Positions 48,037 to 56,845 are shown, counted from the stretch's first letter. The stretch is 64,000 bases of DNA from Mesorhizobium ciceri WSM4083 (GCF_000519305.1 NZ_JAFG01000003.1:623070-687069); one strand, 5' to 3'. Notes: generated by a model not told the origin, from the letters alone. A program made the numbers and translations.

Positions 48037-48285
48037 ATGGCCGAAGGCAATCAGACGATCATGGAAAAAGCTGAAGCCCGCTTTGTCGACAAGCAGAAGA
48101 AGACAGCGGAGAAAAACAAGGCAACCGCCGAATATATGTCCGAGGCAAGAGCCAGGGAGATCAAGACGGCAAGGCTGAGAGAGCTTCGGCTGGCCAAGGA
48201 AGAGGCCGATCGTGTCGCCGAGGCCCTCAATCCGACGCCGAAGAAGAAGCGGGTGACCAAGAAAGTCGCGGAGGCCAAGACATGA
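48037..48285 (+). CDS. small charged coiled-coil protein
   Basis: An 82-residue protein, start ATG 48037 with AAGGGAG upstream. It is mostly Lys, Glu, Ala and Arg in heptad-like order (EARFVDKQKKTAEKNKATAE, then KTARLRELRLAKEEADRVAE) and ends in a KKKRVTKK basic tail. No known domain. It is coupled to the DUF1488 gene by an ATGA overlap. A nucleoid or ribosome-associated role is possible but not shown. Confidence 0.7.
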   Translation: MAEGNQTIMEKAEARFVDKQKKTAEKNKATAEYMSEARAREIKTARLRELRLAKEEADRVAEALNPTPKKKRVTKKVAEAKT

Positions 48286-48548
48286 GCCTCACCTTCCCCA
48301 ACCGCAGCCGCAGCTATGACGAAGCGGGCCAGCGCATCCGTTTTGTTGGCCATGACGGCATGTTCCAAATCTCCTTTTCCGTCGCTGCCGACGCCATGGC
48401 CAAGATGCGGCCGGGCACTGCTGCCGACGAAGCCGGTTATCTCCAGACATTCGACACCGAGAGCAGCGCCATCCGCGAGGTGGCGTCTAAGGCTTACGAC
48501 CGCACCCACAAGAGCATGTATGTGCTGACGGCGGCCGATTTCGGCTGA
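48282..48548 (+). CDS. DUF1488-family protein
   Basis: An 88-residue protein with the DUF1488 pattern: RSYDEAGQRIRFVGHDGMFQ and SFSVAADAMAKM, then a C-terminal helix. Family function is unknown but widespread in rhizobia. Overlaps the preceding charged protein gene by four bases, so the pair forms a two-gene unit. Confidence 0.75.
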   Translation: MSLTFPNRSRSYDEAGQRIRFVGHDGMFQISFSVAADAMAKMRPGTAADEAGYLQTFDTESSAIREVASKAYDRTHKSMYVLTAADFG

Positions 48549-48576
48549 AACGGCGGCGAGTTGGCGCTCACCGCGG

Positions 48577-48768
48577 TCAGGTCTTGCGCTCGGCCCTTTC
48601 GCGGCGTTTGACGTCGCGGACATTCATCTGCACGACCATGTCCTCGGCCTCGCGCGGCCCCATCCCGACCATCACCTTTTGCCGGACAACCGCAGGCTGG
48701 CCGGTGAAGACATCGATGATGCTCCAGCTCTGGGGAAGCTCCATGCGCAGCGTGTAGCGGTTGGCCAT
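48577..48768 (-). CDS. small conserved-type protein of 63 residues
   Basis: A 63-residue protein (RYTLRMELPQSWSIIDVFTG, then MVVQMNVRDVKRRERAERKT), mixed beta then helix, with no signal or membrane segment. The composition looks coding and the length suits small alphaproteobacterial proteins. It follows the small membrane-protein gene by five bases, so the two are probably one unit. Function unknown. Confidence 0.6.
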   Translation of the reverse strand: MANRYTLRMELPQSWSIIDVFTGQPAVVRQKVMVGMGPREAEDMVVQMNVRDVKRRERAERKT

Positions 48769-48773
48769 CCCGG

Positions 48774-48977
48774 TCAGCCTTGCATCGTGAAAAACACGGC
48801 GCCCAGGATCAGCACCGTCCAGGCGACGACCGACAATTTCAGCACCATGCCGCCATGCACCGCCACGAGCTTCCGCAGGTGCGACACACCTGCCGACGAG
48901 ACCGGTGCCGCCGCCAGGGCGACAGGGGCCTTGAGGCCAAGTTTTCCAAAGACGGGCAGCAGCGACGGTTCACGCAC
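48774..48977 (-). CDS. small protein with one C-terminal membrane segment
   Basis: A 67-residue protein with a C-terminal hydrophobic segment (MVLKLSVVAWTVLILGAVFF). It may be a tail-anchored or single-pass membrane protein. Shares a unit with the 63-residue gene. Function unknown; start is not certain. Confidence 0.5.
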   Translation of the reverse strand: MREPSLLPVFGKLGLKAPVALAAAPVSSAGVSHLRKLVAVHGGMVLKLSVVAWTVLILGAVFFTMQG

Positions 48978-49178
48978 GAAAGGCCTCGAATGTCAGGGAA
49001 AAGCGAAGCAAGAACGCTCGGCTCCCTTCCATAGCACTCTTTTCGCGGGTGCCGGCATGCCAAATGCAAGACAGGACTGCTTTAACGGCCGGTCCGCACC
49101 GCCTTGGTAACGCACAAATCTATTCGTGGGGGCTGACTGCCCGTGGGGCAGATTGGGACTGCTGTCGACGCGAAATTT

Positions 49179-49254
49179 TGGAGGCCTCGCCTCGGGATCG
49201 AACCGAGGCTTCAGAGATTTGCCGTCTCCAGCGTAGCCGCTCCGCCACGAGGCC
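49179..49254 (-). tRNA. tRNA-Cys-like gene with anticodon GCA and non-standard features
   Basis: A 76-base minus-strand tRNA-like sequence including an encoded CCA. The acceptor GGCCTCG pairs with CGAGGCC. The D-arm region GGCGGAGCGGCTACGC resembles tRNA-Cys, and GGAGA/TCTCT forms the anticodon stem with loop CGGCAAA, giving anticodon GCA (Cys). Two oddities: base 33 is G, not the near-invariant T; and there is one extra base between T-arm and acceptor. That base can pair to give an 8/5 (T8 with G) or 7/6 (C with G) acceptor-T helix. It may be a degenerate tRNA or a non-canonical one. Confidence 0.55.
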
Positions 49255-49437
49255 ATGGCTGTTGAAGTAGCGGCCAAATATTTACGGAAAGGTTAATCCC
49301 CGAGGGATTGTTCAGAATTTCGGCGCGATCTTCAGAGCGTCCGCCAGCACATATGGCGGCCAGGCTTGCTGCCCCGCAGCGCCAACCCTTTGCCGGACCT
49401 CGCTTCCCGCGCACGCTGCGATCTTTCACGCCTCGAG

Positions 49438-49511
49438 CGGCAGCCCGCCCCGTCTCGACCGAGGGCCTCCAGCACTGCGACTGGCGCTCTTCCCCTGAGC
49501 TACGTGCTGCC
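49438..49511 (-). other. second tRNA-like sequence with an extended acceptor stem
   Basis: A minus-strand sequence begins GGCAGCACGTAGCTCAGGGG, continues AAGAGC, and ends GGGCTGCCG. The D-arm GCTC/GAGC is typical of tRNA. GGCAGCACG pairs with CGGGCTGCC over nine positions with one mismatch. CCTCG/CGGGG can form a T-stem around GTCGAGA. The anticodon stem CCAG/CTGG leaves an eight-base loop, or six bases if a T-G pair closes. No CCA is encoded. Probably a decayed or unusual tRNA; amino acid identity is not assignable. Confidence 0.35.
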
Positions 49512-49610
49512 GGCGCTGCTTTACCCCCGCGTTGCATTCGGAGGAAGAGAGCCGAAGGCCCAACCAGTTTTTTCCCTTGAACGGCGATCCGATCTGGCCT
49601 AGCTTCATCT

Positions 49611-49694
49611 GAGAAAAGGTTTTCTCAAACAATTTCGATCGGGCTCGGCTACCTGCCGGGCCTCATTCAGGTCGGTAAGAGAAAACCTTTTCCC
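49611..49694. promoter_or_regulatory. paired LacI-family operators upstream of the LacI gene
   Basis: GAGAAAA-GG-TTTTCTC (49611-49626) is a perfect 7+7 palindrome. GAGAAAACCTTTTCCC (49679-49694) is the same 16-base site, matching the reverse of the first at 15 of 16 bases. Their centres are 68 bases apart. The second ends 20 bases before the LacI start, so autoregulation of the whole operon, possibly by looping, is likely. Confidence 0.75.
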
Positions 49695-49714
49695 AACCAA
49701 GGACTTTCGGCGCG

Positions 49715-50758
49715 ATGCCATCGGACGATCTGCCTGTTCCGGTCTTTTCCAAGCCAGTCACCTTGCGTGACGTGGCGGCGCAGGCCGGCGTCAGCGTCGC
49801 CACCGCATCCAAGGCGCTCAACAGCCAGGGCCGGATGACAGCCGAGACGCGCGAACGCATTCGCGAGACCGCCCGGCGGCTTGGCTTCCGGCCCAACAGC
49901 CTGGCGCAGAGCCTGCTCAGGCGGCGCAGCTTCACCGTCGGCCTGCTCACCAACGATACCTATGGCCGCTTCTCGCTGCCGCTGATGTCGGGCATTTCGG
50001 ACGCGCTGGTCGACAATGGCGTCTCGGTGTTCCTGTGCAATGTCGAGGAAGATCCGCGGCTGGGCCAGATGCATGTCGACGCCATGCTCGACAAGCGCGT
50101 TGACGGCATCATCGCCACCGGCAAGCGCATCGATCGCCATCTGCCCGTCGACCTCTCCAATCTGCGCGTCCCGGTGATCTATGCCTTCACGCAGCCCGAC
50201 CCCGACGCCGTCGCCTTCGTCTCGGACGATGTTGGCGGCGCCCGGCTGGCCGTCGAGCATTTCTGCCGGCTTGGCCGCAAGCGCATCGCCCACGTCACCG
50301 GGCCGGCGAGCTTTGCCGTGGTGCACGCGCGAGTCCAGGCTTACCGCGACGTGCTCGTCGAAAACGGTCTCCCGGTCAGCGAGCCGCTGCTCGGCTCCTG
50401 GTCGGAAGCCTGGGGTCACCAGGCGGTTGCGCAACTGTTCGACGGCAAAAGCGAAAGGCCGGACGCGGTCTTCTGCGGCAACGATCAGATCGCGCGCGGC
50501 GTCATCGATGCTCTGCGCGAACGCGGCCTCGACGTCCCCAGTGATGTCGGCGTCATCGGTTTCGACAATTGGGAGATCGTGGCCGAGGCGACGCGCCCGC
50601 CGCTGACCTCTGTCGACATGAACCTGGTCGCGCTCGGGCGCGAGGCCGGGTTGACCCTGCTTTCGCTGGTCGGCGGCAAGCCCGCCGCGCCGGGCATTCG
50701 AAAACTGCCGTGCCGGCTGGTGGTGCGGCAGTCATGCGGCCATCCGCCGGGTGGCTGA
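49715..50758 (+). CDS. LacI-family transcriptional regulator
   Basis: A 347-residue regulator. The N-terminal helix-turn-helix and hinge are typical (VTLRDVAAQAGVSVATASKA, then LNSQGRMTAETRERIRETAR), and the effector domain includes HVTGPASFAVVHARVQAYRD and DVPSDVGVIGFDNWEIVAEA. It is the first gene of a LacI-SBP-permease-permease-GH127 operon and should sense a plant-derived sugar, plausibly an arabinose oligosaccharide. Confidence 0.95.
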   Translation: MPSDDLPVPVFSKPVTLRDVAAQAGVSVATASKALNSQGRMTAETRERIRETARRLGFRPNSLAQSLLRRRSFTVGLLTNDTYGRFSLPLMSGISDALVDNGVSVFLCNVEEDPRLGQMHVDAMLDKRVDGIIATGKRIDRHLPVDLSNLRVPVIYAFTQPDPDAVAFVSDDVGGARLAVEHFCRLGRKRIAHVTGPASFAVVHARVQAYRDVLVENGLPVSEPLLGSWSEAWGHQAVAQLFDGKSERPDAVFCGNDQIARGVIDALRERGLDVPSDVGVIGFDNWEIVAEATRPPLTSVDMNLVALGREAGLTLLSLVGGKPAAPGIRKLPCRLVVRQSCGHPPGG

Positions 50759-50821
50759 AAACGAAGCGCCGCGCAATCGGCGCCAAGCCGCGGACCGCGG
50801 CCAACCTTGGAGGAGGAGAAC

Positions 50822-52069
50822 ATGAGGAACCTGATTGCCGAACTGGCCCTGGCCGCTGCCGTTCTGGGCGGCGGTCTCGGTACTGCCGCCGCCGAGACGG
50901 CCAACATCTGGGTGCGCGCCGACGGCTCGAATTTCATGCCGAGGATCGTCGATGCGTACAACAAGGCGCACACCAACCAAGTCAAGCTCGACATCATTCC
51001 CAATGCCGAGATCATCCCGAAATACGGTGCCGCGGCCGCCGGCGGCACAGCGCCCGACGCGCTGTCGCTCGACCTGATCTACACGCCCTCCTTCGCCGCA
51101 GCCGGCCAATTGGAGGACATCACCGACTGGGCAAAGTCCCTGCCGTATTTTGCCAGCCTGTCGCCGGCGCATGTGAAGACCGGCACCTACAAGGACCACA
51201 TTTACGGCCTGCCCTTCTCCGCCGACGCCTCGGTGCTGATCTGGAACAAGAAGCTGTTCAAGCAGGCCGGCCTCGACCCCGAAAAAGGTCCGGCCAACTG
51301 GGCCGAGATCGCGGCCGATGCCGAGAAGGTCAATGCGCTCGGCGGCAACATCAAGGGCTTCTACTTCTCCGGCAATTGCGGCGGCTGCAACATCTTCACC
51401 TTCACGCCGCTGATCTGGGCGTCTGGCGGCGACATCCTGAGCGAAGACGGCTCGAAGGCGACGCTGGACAGCCCACAGCTGCGCGGCGCCATCGATCTCT
51501 ACCGCTCGATGGTCAAGAAAGACCTGGTCCCGGCAGGTGCGCAGACCGACACCGGCGCCAACTTCTTTGCCGCCTTCGCCGCCGGCAATATCGGCATCTC
51601 GCCGTCCGGCGCCTTCGCCATCGGTGCGCTCAACACCCAGTATCCCGATATCGACTACGGCGTCACCTTCCTGCCGGGCAAGGACAGCGGCTGGTCGTCC
51701 TTTGCCGGCGGCGACAATTTCGTCGTCACCAAGGGCACCACGAAACTGCCCGTGGTGAAGGAGTTCCTCGACTTCGCCTATTCGCTCGAGGGCCAGACCA
51801 TCCTCGCCAAATACGGCAGCCTGCCGGTGCGCGGCGACATCGCCAAGGAGGCGCTGAAGGATCTCGATCCGCGCTACCAGGTCGCCGCCGAGGCCATGGC
51901 CAAGGGCAAGACACCCTATTCGGTGGTGTTCAACGACCTGATCAACTCCGCCAACGGGCCGTGGACGCAGATGATCAACGAGGTCTTCTTCGGCGACGAT
52001 GTCGACGGCGCCATCGCCAATGCGCAGGAGACGATGCAGTCGATCATCGACCAGGCGCCGCAGAAATAA
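50822..52069 (+). CDS. CUT1 sugar ABC transporter substrate-binding protein
   Basis: A 415-residue extracellular solute-binding protein (SBP_bac_1) with signal peptide MRNLIAELALAAAVLGGGLG. The mature domain has VRADGSNFMPRIVDAYNKAH and IYGLPFSADASVLIWNKKLF, typical of oligosaccharide binders. GGAGGAGAAC lies upstream of ATG 50822. An inverted-repeat element follows its stop. Uses the downstream two permeases; the matching ATPase is not in this window, so a shared MsmK-like ATPase elsewhere is expected. Confidence 0.94.
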   Translation: MRNLIAELALAAAVLGGGLGTAAAETANIWVRADGSNFMPRIVDAYNKAHTNQVKLDIIPNAEIIPKYGAAAAGGTAPDALSLDLIYTPSFAAAGQLEDITDWAKSLPYFASLSPAHVKTGTYKDHIYGLPFSADASVLIWNKKLFKQAGLDPEKGPANWAEIAADAEKVNALGGNIKGFYFSGNCGGCNIFTFTPLIWASGGDILSEDGSKATLDSPQLRGAIDLYRSMVKKDLVPAGAQTDTGANFFAAFAAGNIGISPSGAFAIGALNTQYPDIDYGVTFLPGKDSGWSSFAGGDNFVVTKGTTKLPVVKEFLDFAYSLEGQTILAKYGSLPVRGDIAKEALKDLDPRYQVAAEAMAKGKTPYSVVFNDLINSANGPWTQMINEVFFGDDVDGAIANAQETMQSIIDQAPQK

Positions 52070-52077
52070 GCGCCAAC

Positions 52078-52223
52078 CCCACCTCCCCCTCGAGGGGAGG
52101 TCGGACCGCAGGTCCGGGTGGGGTCGCCTCGGCAGTGCTCGACGTTCCTTTTTCGTCAGTGCGCTGCGCAGAGGACCCCACCCCCGGCCTTCGGCCGGAC
52201 CCTCCCCTCAAGGGGGAGGGGGA
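52078..52223. repeat. inverted-repeat element after the CUT1 binding-protein gene
   Basis: Left arm about 52079-52126 and right arm about 52174-52222 are imperfect inverted copies (GGACC..GGTGGGGTC type) with a spacer near 48 bases. Each arm contains a small CCTCCCC/GGGGAGG palindrome. It is similar in style to the element at 1895-2162 and lies between binding-protein and permease genes. Confidence 0.85.
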
Positions 52224-52244
52224 CGCAGCGCCAAGGGAACAGCC

Positions 52245-53168
52245 ATGACCGTCATCACCGCAGCAACCCCTGCCCCGCCCCGCGCCCGCAAGGTCGCCAG
52301 CCGCCAACAATGGATCGGCCTGCTCTATGTCGCGCCGGCTGTCGCGCTGGTCGTCGTCTTCTTCCTGATCCCGCTCGGCATGACGGCGTGGATGTCGCTG
52401 CACAATTGGCCGCTGATGGGCGAGCACAGTTATATCGGCCTCGGCAACTACGTCGCCATCCTGCGCGACACCAGGTTCTGGAACGCGCTGCGCTTCACCG
52501 CCTACTACACCGTGATCGTCACCATCGCGATCTTCGTGGTGGCGTTTCCGCTGGCGCTGTTCGTCGAAAGGCCGCGTCCGCTGACCAATCTCTACCGGAC
52601 CATGTTCTTCATGCCAGCGGTGGTCGGTTTCGCCTCGGCCAGCCTGCTCTGGTCATGGCTGTTGAACGTCGATTCCGGCCTGTTCAGCCCGGCCGCCTAT
52701 GACCTTGGCCTGATCGACAGGAAGTTCAACCTTCTGGCCACCTTCCAGCCGGCCTTCTGGTCGATCATCGCCATGGTCGTCTGGAAGGTCGCCGGCTTCA
52801 CCATGATCATCCTGATGGCCGGCCTGCAATCGATCCCGCAGGACCTGCAGGAGGCGGCCGTCATCGACGGTGCCGGTCCGTTCGCCAGGTTCCGGGCGAT
52901 CACCTTGCCGCTGATGCGTCGTACGCTGGCGCTGGCGCTGATCCTGTCGGTCGCCGGCTCGATCCTCGCCTTCGACCAGTTCTACATCATCCTGCGCGGC
53001 GGCCCGCGCAACCAGACGCTGACGGCGGTCTATTGGATCTTCAACCAGTCCTTCGTGTCGTTCAAGCTCGGCTATGGCGCGGCACTTTCCATGGTGCTGC
53101 TCGTCGTCCTGGTGGCGCTCAGCCTCGTCCAGCTTTGGCTGTTGCGCAAACCCGAGGGGCTCGACTGA
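52245..53168 (+). CDS. CUT1 sugar ABC transporter permease 1 (MalF/UgpA-type)
   Basis: A 307-residue permease with six membrane segments and the EAA loop (LQEAAVIDGAGPFARFRAIT, then LPLMRR). AAGGGA precedes ATG 52245. Its TGA shares one base with ATG 53168 of permease 2. It channels an oligosaccharide delivered by the preceding binding protein. Confidence 0.94.
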   Translation: MTVITAATPAPPRARKVASRQQWIGLLYVAPAVALVVVFFLIPLGMTAWMSLHNWPLMGEHSYIGLGNYVAILRDTRFWNALRFTAYYTVIVTIAIFVVAFPLALFVERPRPLTNLYRTMFFMPAVVGFASASLLWSWLLNVDSGLFSPAAYDLGLIDRKFNLLATFQPAFWSIIAMVVWKVAGFTMIILMAGLQSIPQDLQEAAVIDGAGPFARFRAITLPLMRRTLALALILSVAGSILAFDQFYIILRGGPRNQTLTAVYWIFNQSFVSFKLGYGAALSMVLLVVLVALSLVQLWLLRKPEGLD

Positions 53169-54025
53169 TGGCGCAGGCCGCCTCCCGCAACCGCAAGCTC
53201 CTGGCCCGTATCGGCGAGCATTCGACCGGCATCGTCGCCTCGGTGCTGTTTGCCGCGCCGATCGTCTGGGCGGTGCTGTCGGCGTTCAAGCCGGCGGCCG
53301 AAGCACGCCTGCCGCCGCTGCCGCCCTGGCCGACGACAGGCTTCTCGCTGGAGAACTACGCCACGCTCAACAGCTTCGGCGACGGGCTGTGGGTCTCGGC
53401 GCAAAACAGCATCTATGTCTCGGTGATGACGGTGGTGCTGTCGGTGGCCGTCAGCGTGCTGGCCGGCTACGGCTTTTCGCGGTTCCGGTTTCCGTTCAAG
53501 GACCTGTTCTTCATCCTCATCCTGTCGACGATCATGATCCCGTTCCAGTCGATCCTGACGCCGATCTTCCTGGTGCTGACCAAGCTTGGCCTGCACAACA
53601 CGCTGACCGGCCTGGTCGGCGTCTATGTGACGCTGCAACTGCCGTTCTCGATCTTCATGATGCGCAACGCCTTCGACGCGGTGCCGCGCGAAATCGAGGA
53701 GGCCGCCCGCATGGACGGCGCCAGCAATCTCACAATGCTTTTGAAGGTGATGCTGCCGCTGGTCTGGCCGGGCGTAGTCACCATCGCCCTGTTTGCCTTC
53801 CTCGGCGCCTGGAACGAATTCCTCGCCGCCCTCGTGCTGATGACCGACCAATCCAAGTTCACGCTGCCGGTGATGATGACCGCACTGCAGTCGGGCCGCT
53901 TCGGCGCCATCGACTGGGGCGCGGTGCAGGCGGGCGTCACCGTGATGATGGTGCCTTGCCTCATCCTGTTCCTGGCGCTGCAGCGCTTCTACATCCGCGG
54001 CCTGATGGCCGGGGCCGTCAAATAG
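53168..54025 (+). CDS. CUT1 sugar ABC transporter permease 2 (MalG/UgpE-type)
   Basis: A 285-residue permease with six membrane segments and the EAA loop EIEEAARMDGASNLTMLLKV, then MLPLVWPG. Starts at TGATG with permease 1. Fourteen bases separate it from the GH127 gene, so it is part of the same operon. Confidence 0.94.
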   Translation: MAQAASRNRKLLARIGEHSTGIVASVLFAAPIVWAVLSAFKPAAEARLPPLPPWPTTGFSLENYATLNSFGDGLWVSAQNSIYVSVMTVVLSVAVSVLAGYGFSRFRFPFKDLFFILILSTIMIPFQSILTPIFLVLTKLGLHNTLTGLVGVYVTLQLPFSIFMMRNAFDAVPREIEEAARMDGASNLTMLLKVMLPLVWPGVVTIALFAFLGAWNEFLAALVLMTDQSKFTLPVMMTALQSGRFGAIDWGAVQAGVTVMMVPCLILFLALQRFYIRGLMAGAVK

Positions 54026-54039
54026 AATGGAGTGAGTTC

Positions 54040-56019
54040 ATGACCGCATCGCCATCCGCAAAAACCGGAGACCCAAAGCTCGCCTTCCGCCCGCTGCCGG
54101 TGCCGCAGGTCGACGTGCACGGCTTCTGGGGCGACCGCGCCGACGCGGTGGCCACCCGCACCGCCGACATCCTCTACGAACGCTGCGTCGAGGCACGCAT
54201 GCTGGAGCAGATCGATCCGGACCGGCCCTCACCCGGCGTCGTCATCCCCTTCCACTCGCCCTCGCCCGACGAAGCCGACCGCCAGGGCGCGGAATTCACG
54301 GGATCGACGGTGACCACGCAGATGTTCTGGGATTCCGATCTCGGCAAGACCATAGAGACCGCGGCCTATTCGCTCTACCGGCGCAAGAACCCGCAACTGG
54401 AGAAGAAGATCGACGCCGTCATCGACATGTATGGCAGACTGCAGCAAGAGGACGGCTATCTCTCCAGCTGGTACCAGCGCATCCAGCCCGGCAAGCGCTG
54501 GACCAACCTGCGCGACTGCCACGAGCTCTACTGCGCCGGCCATCTGATCGAGGGCGCGGTCGCCTACTACCAGGCGACCGGCAAGCGCAAGCTGCTCGAC
54601 ATTATGAGCCGCTATGCCGACCACATCGCCTCGGTGCTGGGGCCGGAGCCCGGCAAGAAGAAAGGCTATTGCGGCCATGAGGAGATCGAGCTGGCGCTGG
54701 TCAAGCTGGCGCGGGTGACCGGCGAGCGGAAATACATGGAGCTGGCGAAATACTTCATCGACCAGCGCGGCCAACAACCGCATTATTTCGACGAGGAGGC
54801 GCATGCCCGCAACGCAGACCCCAAGGCCTACCATTTCAAGACCTATGAATACAGCCAGTCGCACATCCCGGTGCGCGAGCAGGACAAGGTCGTCGGCCAT
54901 GCGGTCAGGGCGATGTACCTTTATTCGGGCATGGCCGACATCGCCACCGAATATGGCGACGAAACGCTGCGGGTGGCGCTTGACCGGTTGTGGGACGACC
55001 TCGCCACCAAGAGCCTCTACATTACCGGCGGGCTCGGCCCGTCGGCGCACAATGAGGGCTTCACCAGCGACTACGACCTGCCCAACGAGAGCGCCTATGC
55101 CGAGACTTGCGCCGCCGTCGGCTTGGTGTTCTGGGCCAGCCGCATGCTCGGCATGGGACCGAACGCCCGCTACGCGGACATGATGGAACGCGCGCTCTAC
55201 AATGGCTCGATCTCCGGCCTGTCGCTCGACGGCTCGCTGTTCTTCTACGAGAATCCGCTGGAAAGCCGGGGCAAGCACAACAGATGGAAATGGCACCGCT
55301 GCCCCTGCTGCCCACCCAATATCGGACGCATGGTCGCCTCGATCGGCAGTTATTTCTACAGCCTGGCCGACGATGCGCTGGCCGTCCACCTCTATGGCGA
55401 CTCGACCGCCCGTTTCGACATGTCGGGCGTCCCGGTCAGCCTGACGCAGACGAGCCGCTATCCCTGGGACGGCGCCGTCGAGATCACGCTTGAACCGCAG
55501 GCGCCCGTCGAATTCACCTTGCACCTGCGCATTCCCGCATGGAGCGCCAATGCCCAGTTGAAGGTAAACGGCGAAGCCATCAAGCTGGCTGAAATCACCA
55601 GCGACGGCTACGCCGCGATCAAGCGGACATGGAAAAAGGGCGACAATGTCCGGCTCGATCTCGAAATGCCGATCGAGCGGCTCTATGCCAACCCGCAGGT
55701 GCGCCAGGATGCCGGCCGCGTCGCGCTGTCGCGCGGTCCGCTGATCTACTGTGTCGAGGCAACCGACAACGACAGCCAGCCGCATCGCCTGACGCTGCCG
55801 CGGACGGCCACCATCGAAGCGCAGCACCGGCCGGAACTTCTCGGCGGCGTGGTGACGCTGTCAGCTACCGCGCAGGCCGATGCCGTGGACGACTGGCAAA
55901 GCGGGCTGTACAGGCCCGAGGCGCCGGCCACCGCGCAGACGCGCTTGACCGCCATTCCCTATTTCGCCTGGGACAACCGCGAGCCCGGTGAGATGCTGGT
56001 ATGGCTCAGGGACGGCTGA
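54040..56019 (+). CDS. GH127 beta-L-arabinofuranosidase
   Basis: A 659-residue family GH127 enzyme. The central (alpha/alpha)6 domain carries the zinc-site and nucleophile region: Glu355 and Cys357 in NESAYAETCAAVGLVFW, and Cys423-Cys424 in WHRCPCCPPNIGRMVAS, matching the HypBA1 pattern in which a Cys acts as nucleophile. It removes beta-L-arabinofuranose, as found on plant extensins and pectic side chains. No signal peptide, so it probably acts in the cytoplasm on imported oligosaccharides. Its last 14 bases overlap the opposing ChaC-like gene. Confidence 0.93.
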   Translation: MTASPSAKTGDPKLAFRPLPVPQVDVHGFWGDRADAVATRTADILYERCVEARMLEQIDPDRPSPGVVIPFHSPSPDEADRQGAEFTGSTVTTQMFWDSDLGKTIETAAYSLYRRKNPQLEKKIDAVIDMYGRLQQEDGYLSSWYQRIQPGKRWTNLRDCHELYCAGHLIEGAVAYYQATGKRKLLDIMSRYADHIASVLGPEPGKKKGYCGHEEIELALVKLARVTGERKYMELAKYFIDQRGQQPHYFDEEAHARNADPKAYHFKTYEYSQSHIPVREQDKVVGHAVRAMYLYSGMADIATEYGDETLRVALDRLWDDLATKSLYITGGLGPSAHNEGFTSDYDLPNESAYAETCAAVGLVFWASRMLGMGPNARYADMMERALYNGSISGLSLDGSLFFYENPLESRGKHNRWKWHRCPCCPPNIGRMVASIGSYFYSLADDALAVHLYGDSTARFDMSGVPVSLTQTSRYPWDGAVEITLEPQAPVEFTLHLRIPAWSANAQLKVNGEAIKLAEITSDGYAAIKRTWKKGDNVRLDLEMPIERLYANPQVRQDAGRVALSRGPLIYCVEATDNDSQPHRLTLPRTATIEAQHRPELLGGVVTLSATAQADAVDDWQSGLYRPEAPATAQTRLTAIPYFAWDNREPGEMLVWLRDG

Positions 56020-56737
56020 ACGACCGGCGTCCGATCTCCTCGGCCACCAGTTCCTGCAACCGCCACAGATTGCGGTCGCGGATGCCGCAGGCTTCGAGGT
56101 GGCGGATCGTCTCGAAAAGATATTGCGCGCCCGAGCCCCAATGACCGACGGCTGTGACCAGCGTCGCCGCGATCGTCTGCTTGTCGAGCTTGCCGGCATA
56201 ACGCGGATTGGCGGGATCGACGACGAAGCCGAGCGCGCGGCATGGGCCGCCTTCGGTCCTGACCTGCAGCCAGCGCGGCACGTTGACGGCGGGCAGGATG
56301 GTCATCTCGCGGCGCAGCAGCGCTTCGAGATTAGCCGCCACCGGCTCCGCGATCTCGAACACCATGCCCTGGCACTGGCCGCCGCGATCGAGCGCCATCA
56401 TCAAGCCGGGCTTTTCGACCGTGCCGCGAAAACGCTGCACCGTGAAGCAGAACGAACGATGCCAGCCGCTGGCCACCGCGCGTTCTCCGCCCCTCACCTC
56501 CCCGGCGGGCTTCCACAGCAGCGAGCCATAGGCAAATAGTTTCAGCGGCCCGGCCGGAGCGCCGGCCAGCAACTCGTCGCGGATGCGCGCATAGTCGGCA
56601 TCGGTCATGTGAACCATGCCCGGCGTCGGTCCGGCATCCTCGACAGCACGCATGGTGTGGGCGACCAACGCCTCGGTCAGCGCCATCACCAACTTGCGCG
56701 GGGCCCCCGCCGATGCGGTGGAAATGGCCTTGCTCAT
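56006..56737 (-). CDS. gamma-glutamylcyclotransferase (ChaC-like)
   Basis: A 243-residue protein with the cyclotransferase substrate loop LKLFAYGSLLWKPAG and a QGMVFEIAEPVAANLEALLR segment. ChaC enzymes degrade glutathione or related gamma-glutamyl peptides, giving 5-oxoproline. It converges with the GH127 gene and overlaps it by 14 bases. Start at 56737 was kept as the longest family-consistent choice; ATG 56607 (MTDADYAR) is possible. Confidence 0.9.
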   Translation of the reverse strand: MSKAISTASAGAPRKLVMALTEALVAHTMRAVEDAGPTPGMVHMTDADYARIRDELLAGAPAGPLKLFAYGSLLWKPAGEVRGGERAVASGWHRSFCFTVQRFRGTVEKPGLMMALDRGGQCQGMVFEIAEPVAANLEALLRREMTILPAVNVPRWLQVRTEGGPCRALGFVVDPANPRYAGKLDKQTIAATLVTAVGHWGSGAQYLFETIRHLEACGIRDRNLWRLQELVAEEIGRRSFSRP

Positions 56738-56845
56738 CTTCGCGCTCCCAGCCTCACCGCCATGTTGCCGAAGGCTGGAAGATTCTCAAAGCGTGCAGCC
56801 GAGATAGATCACGAGTGGCCGATACCGCTCTTGCGTGAGCGTCTT

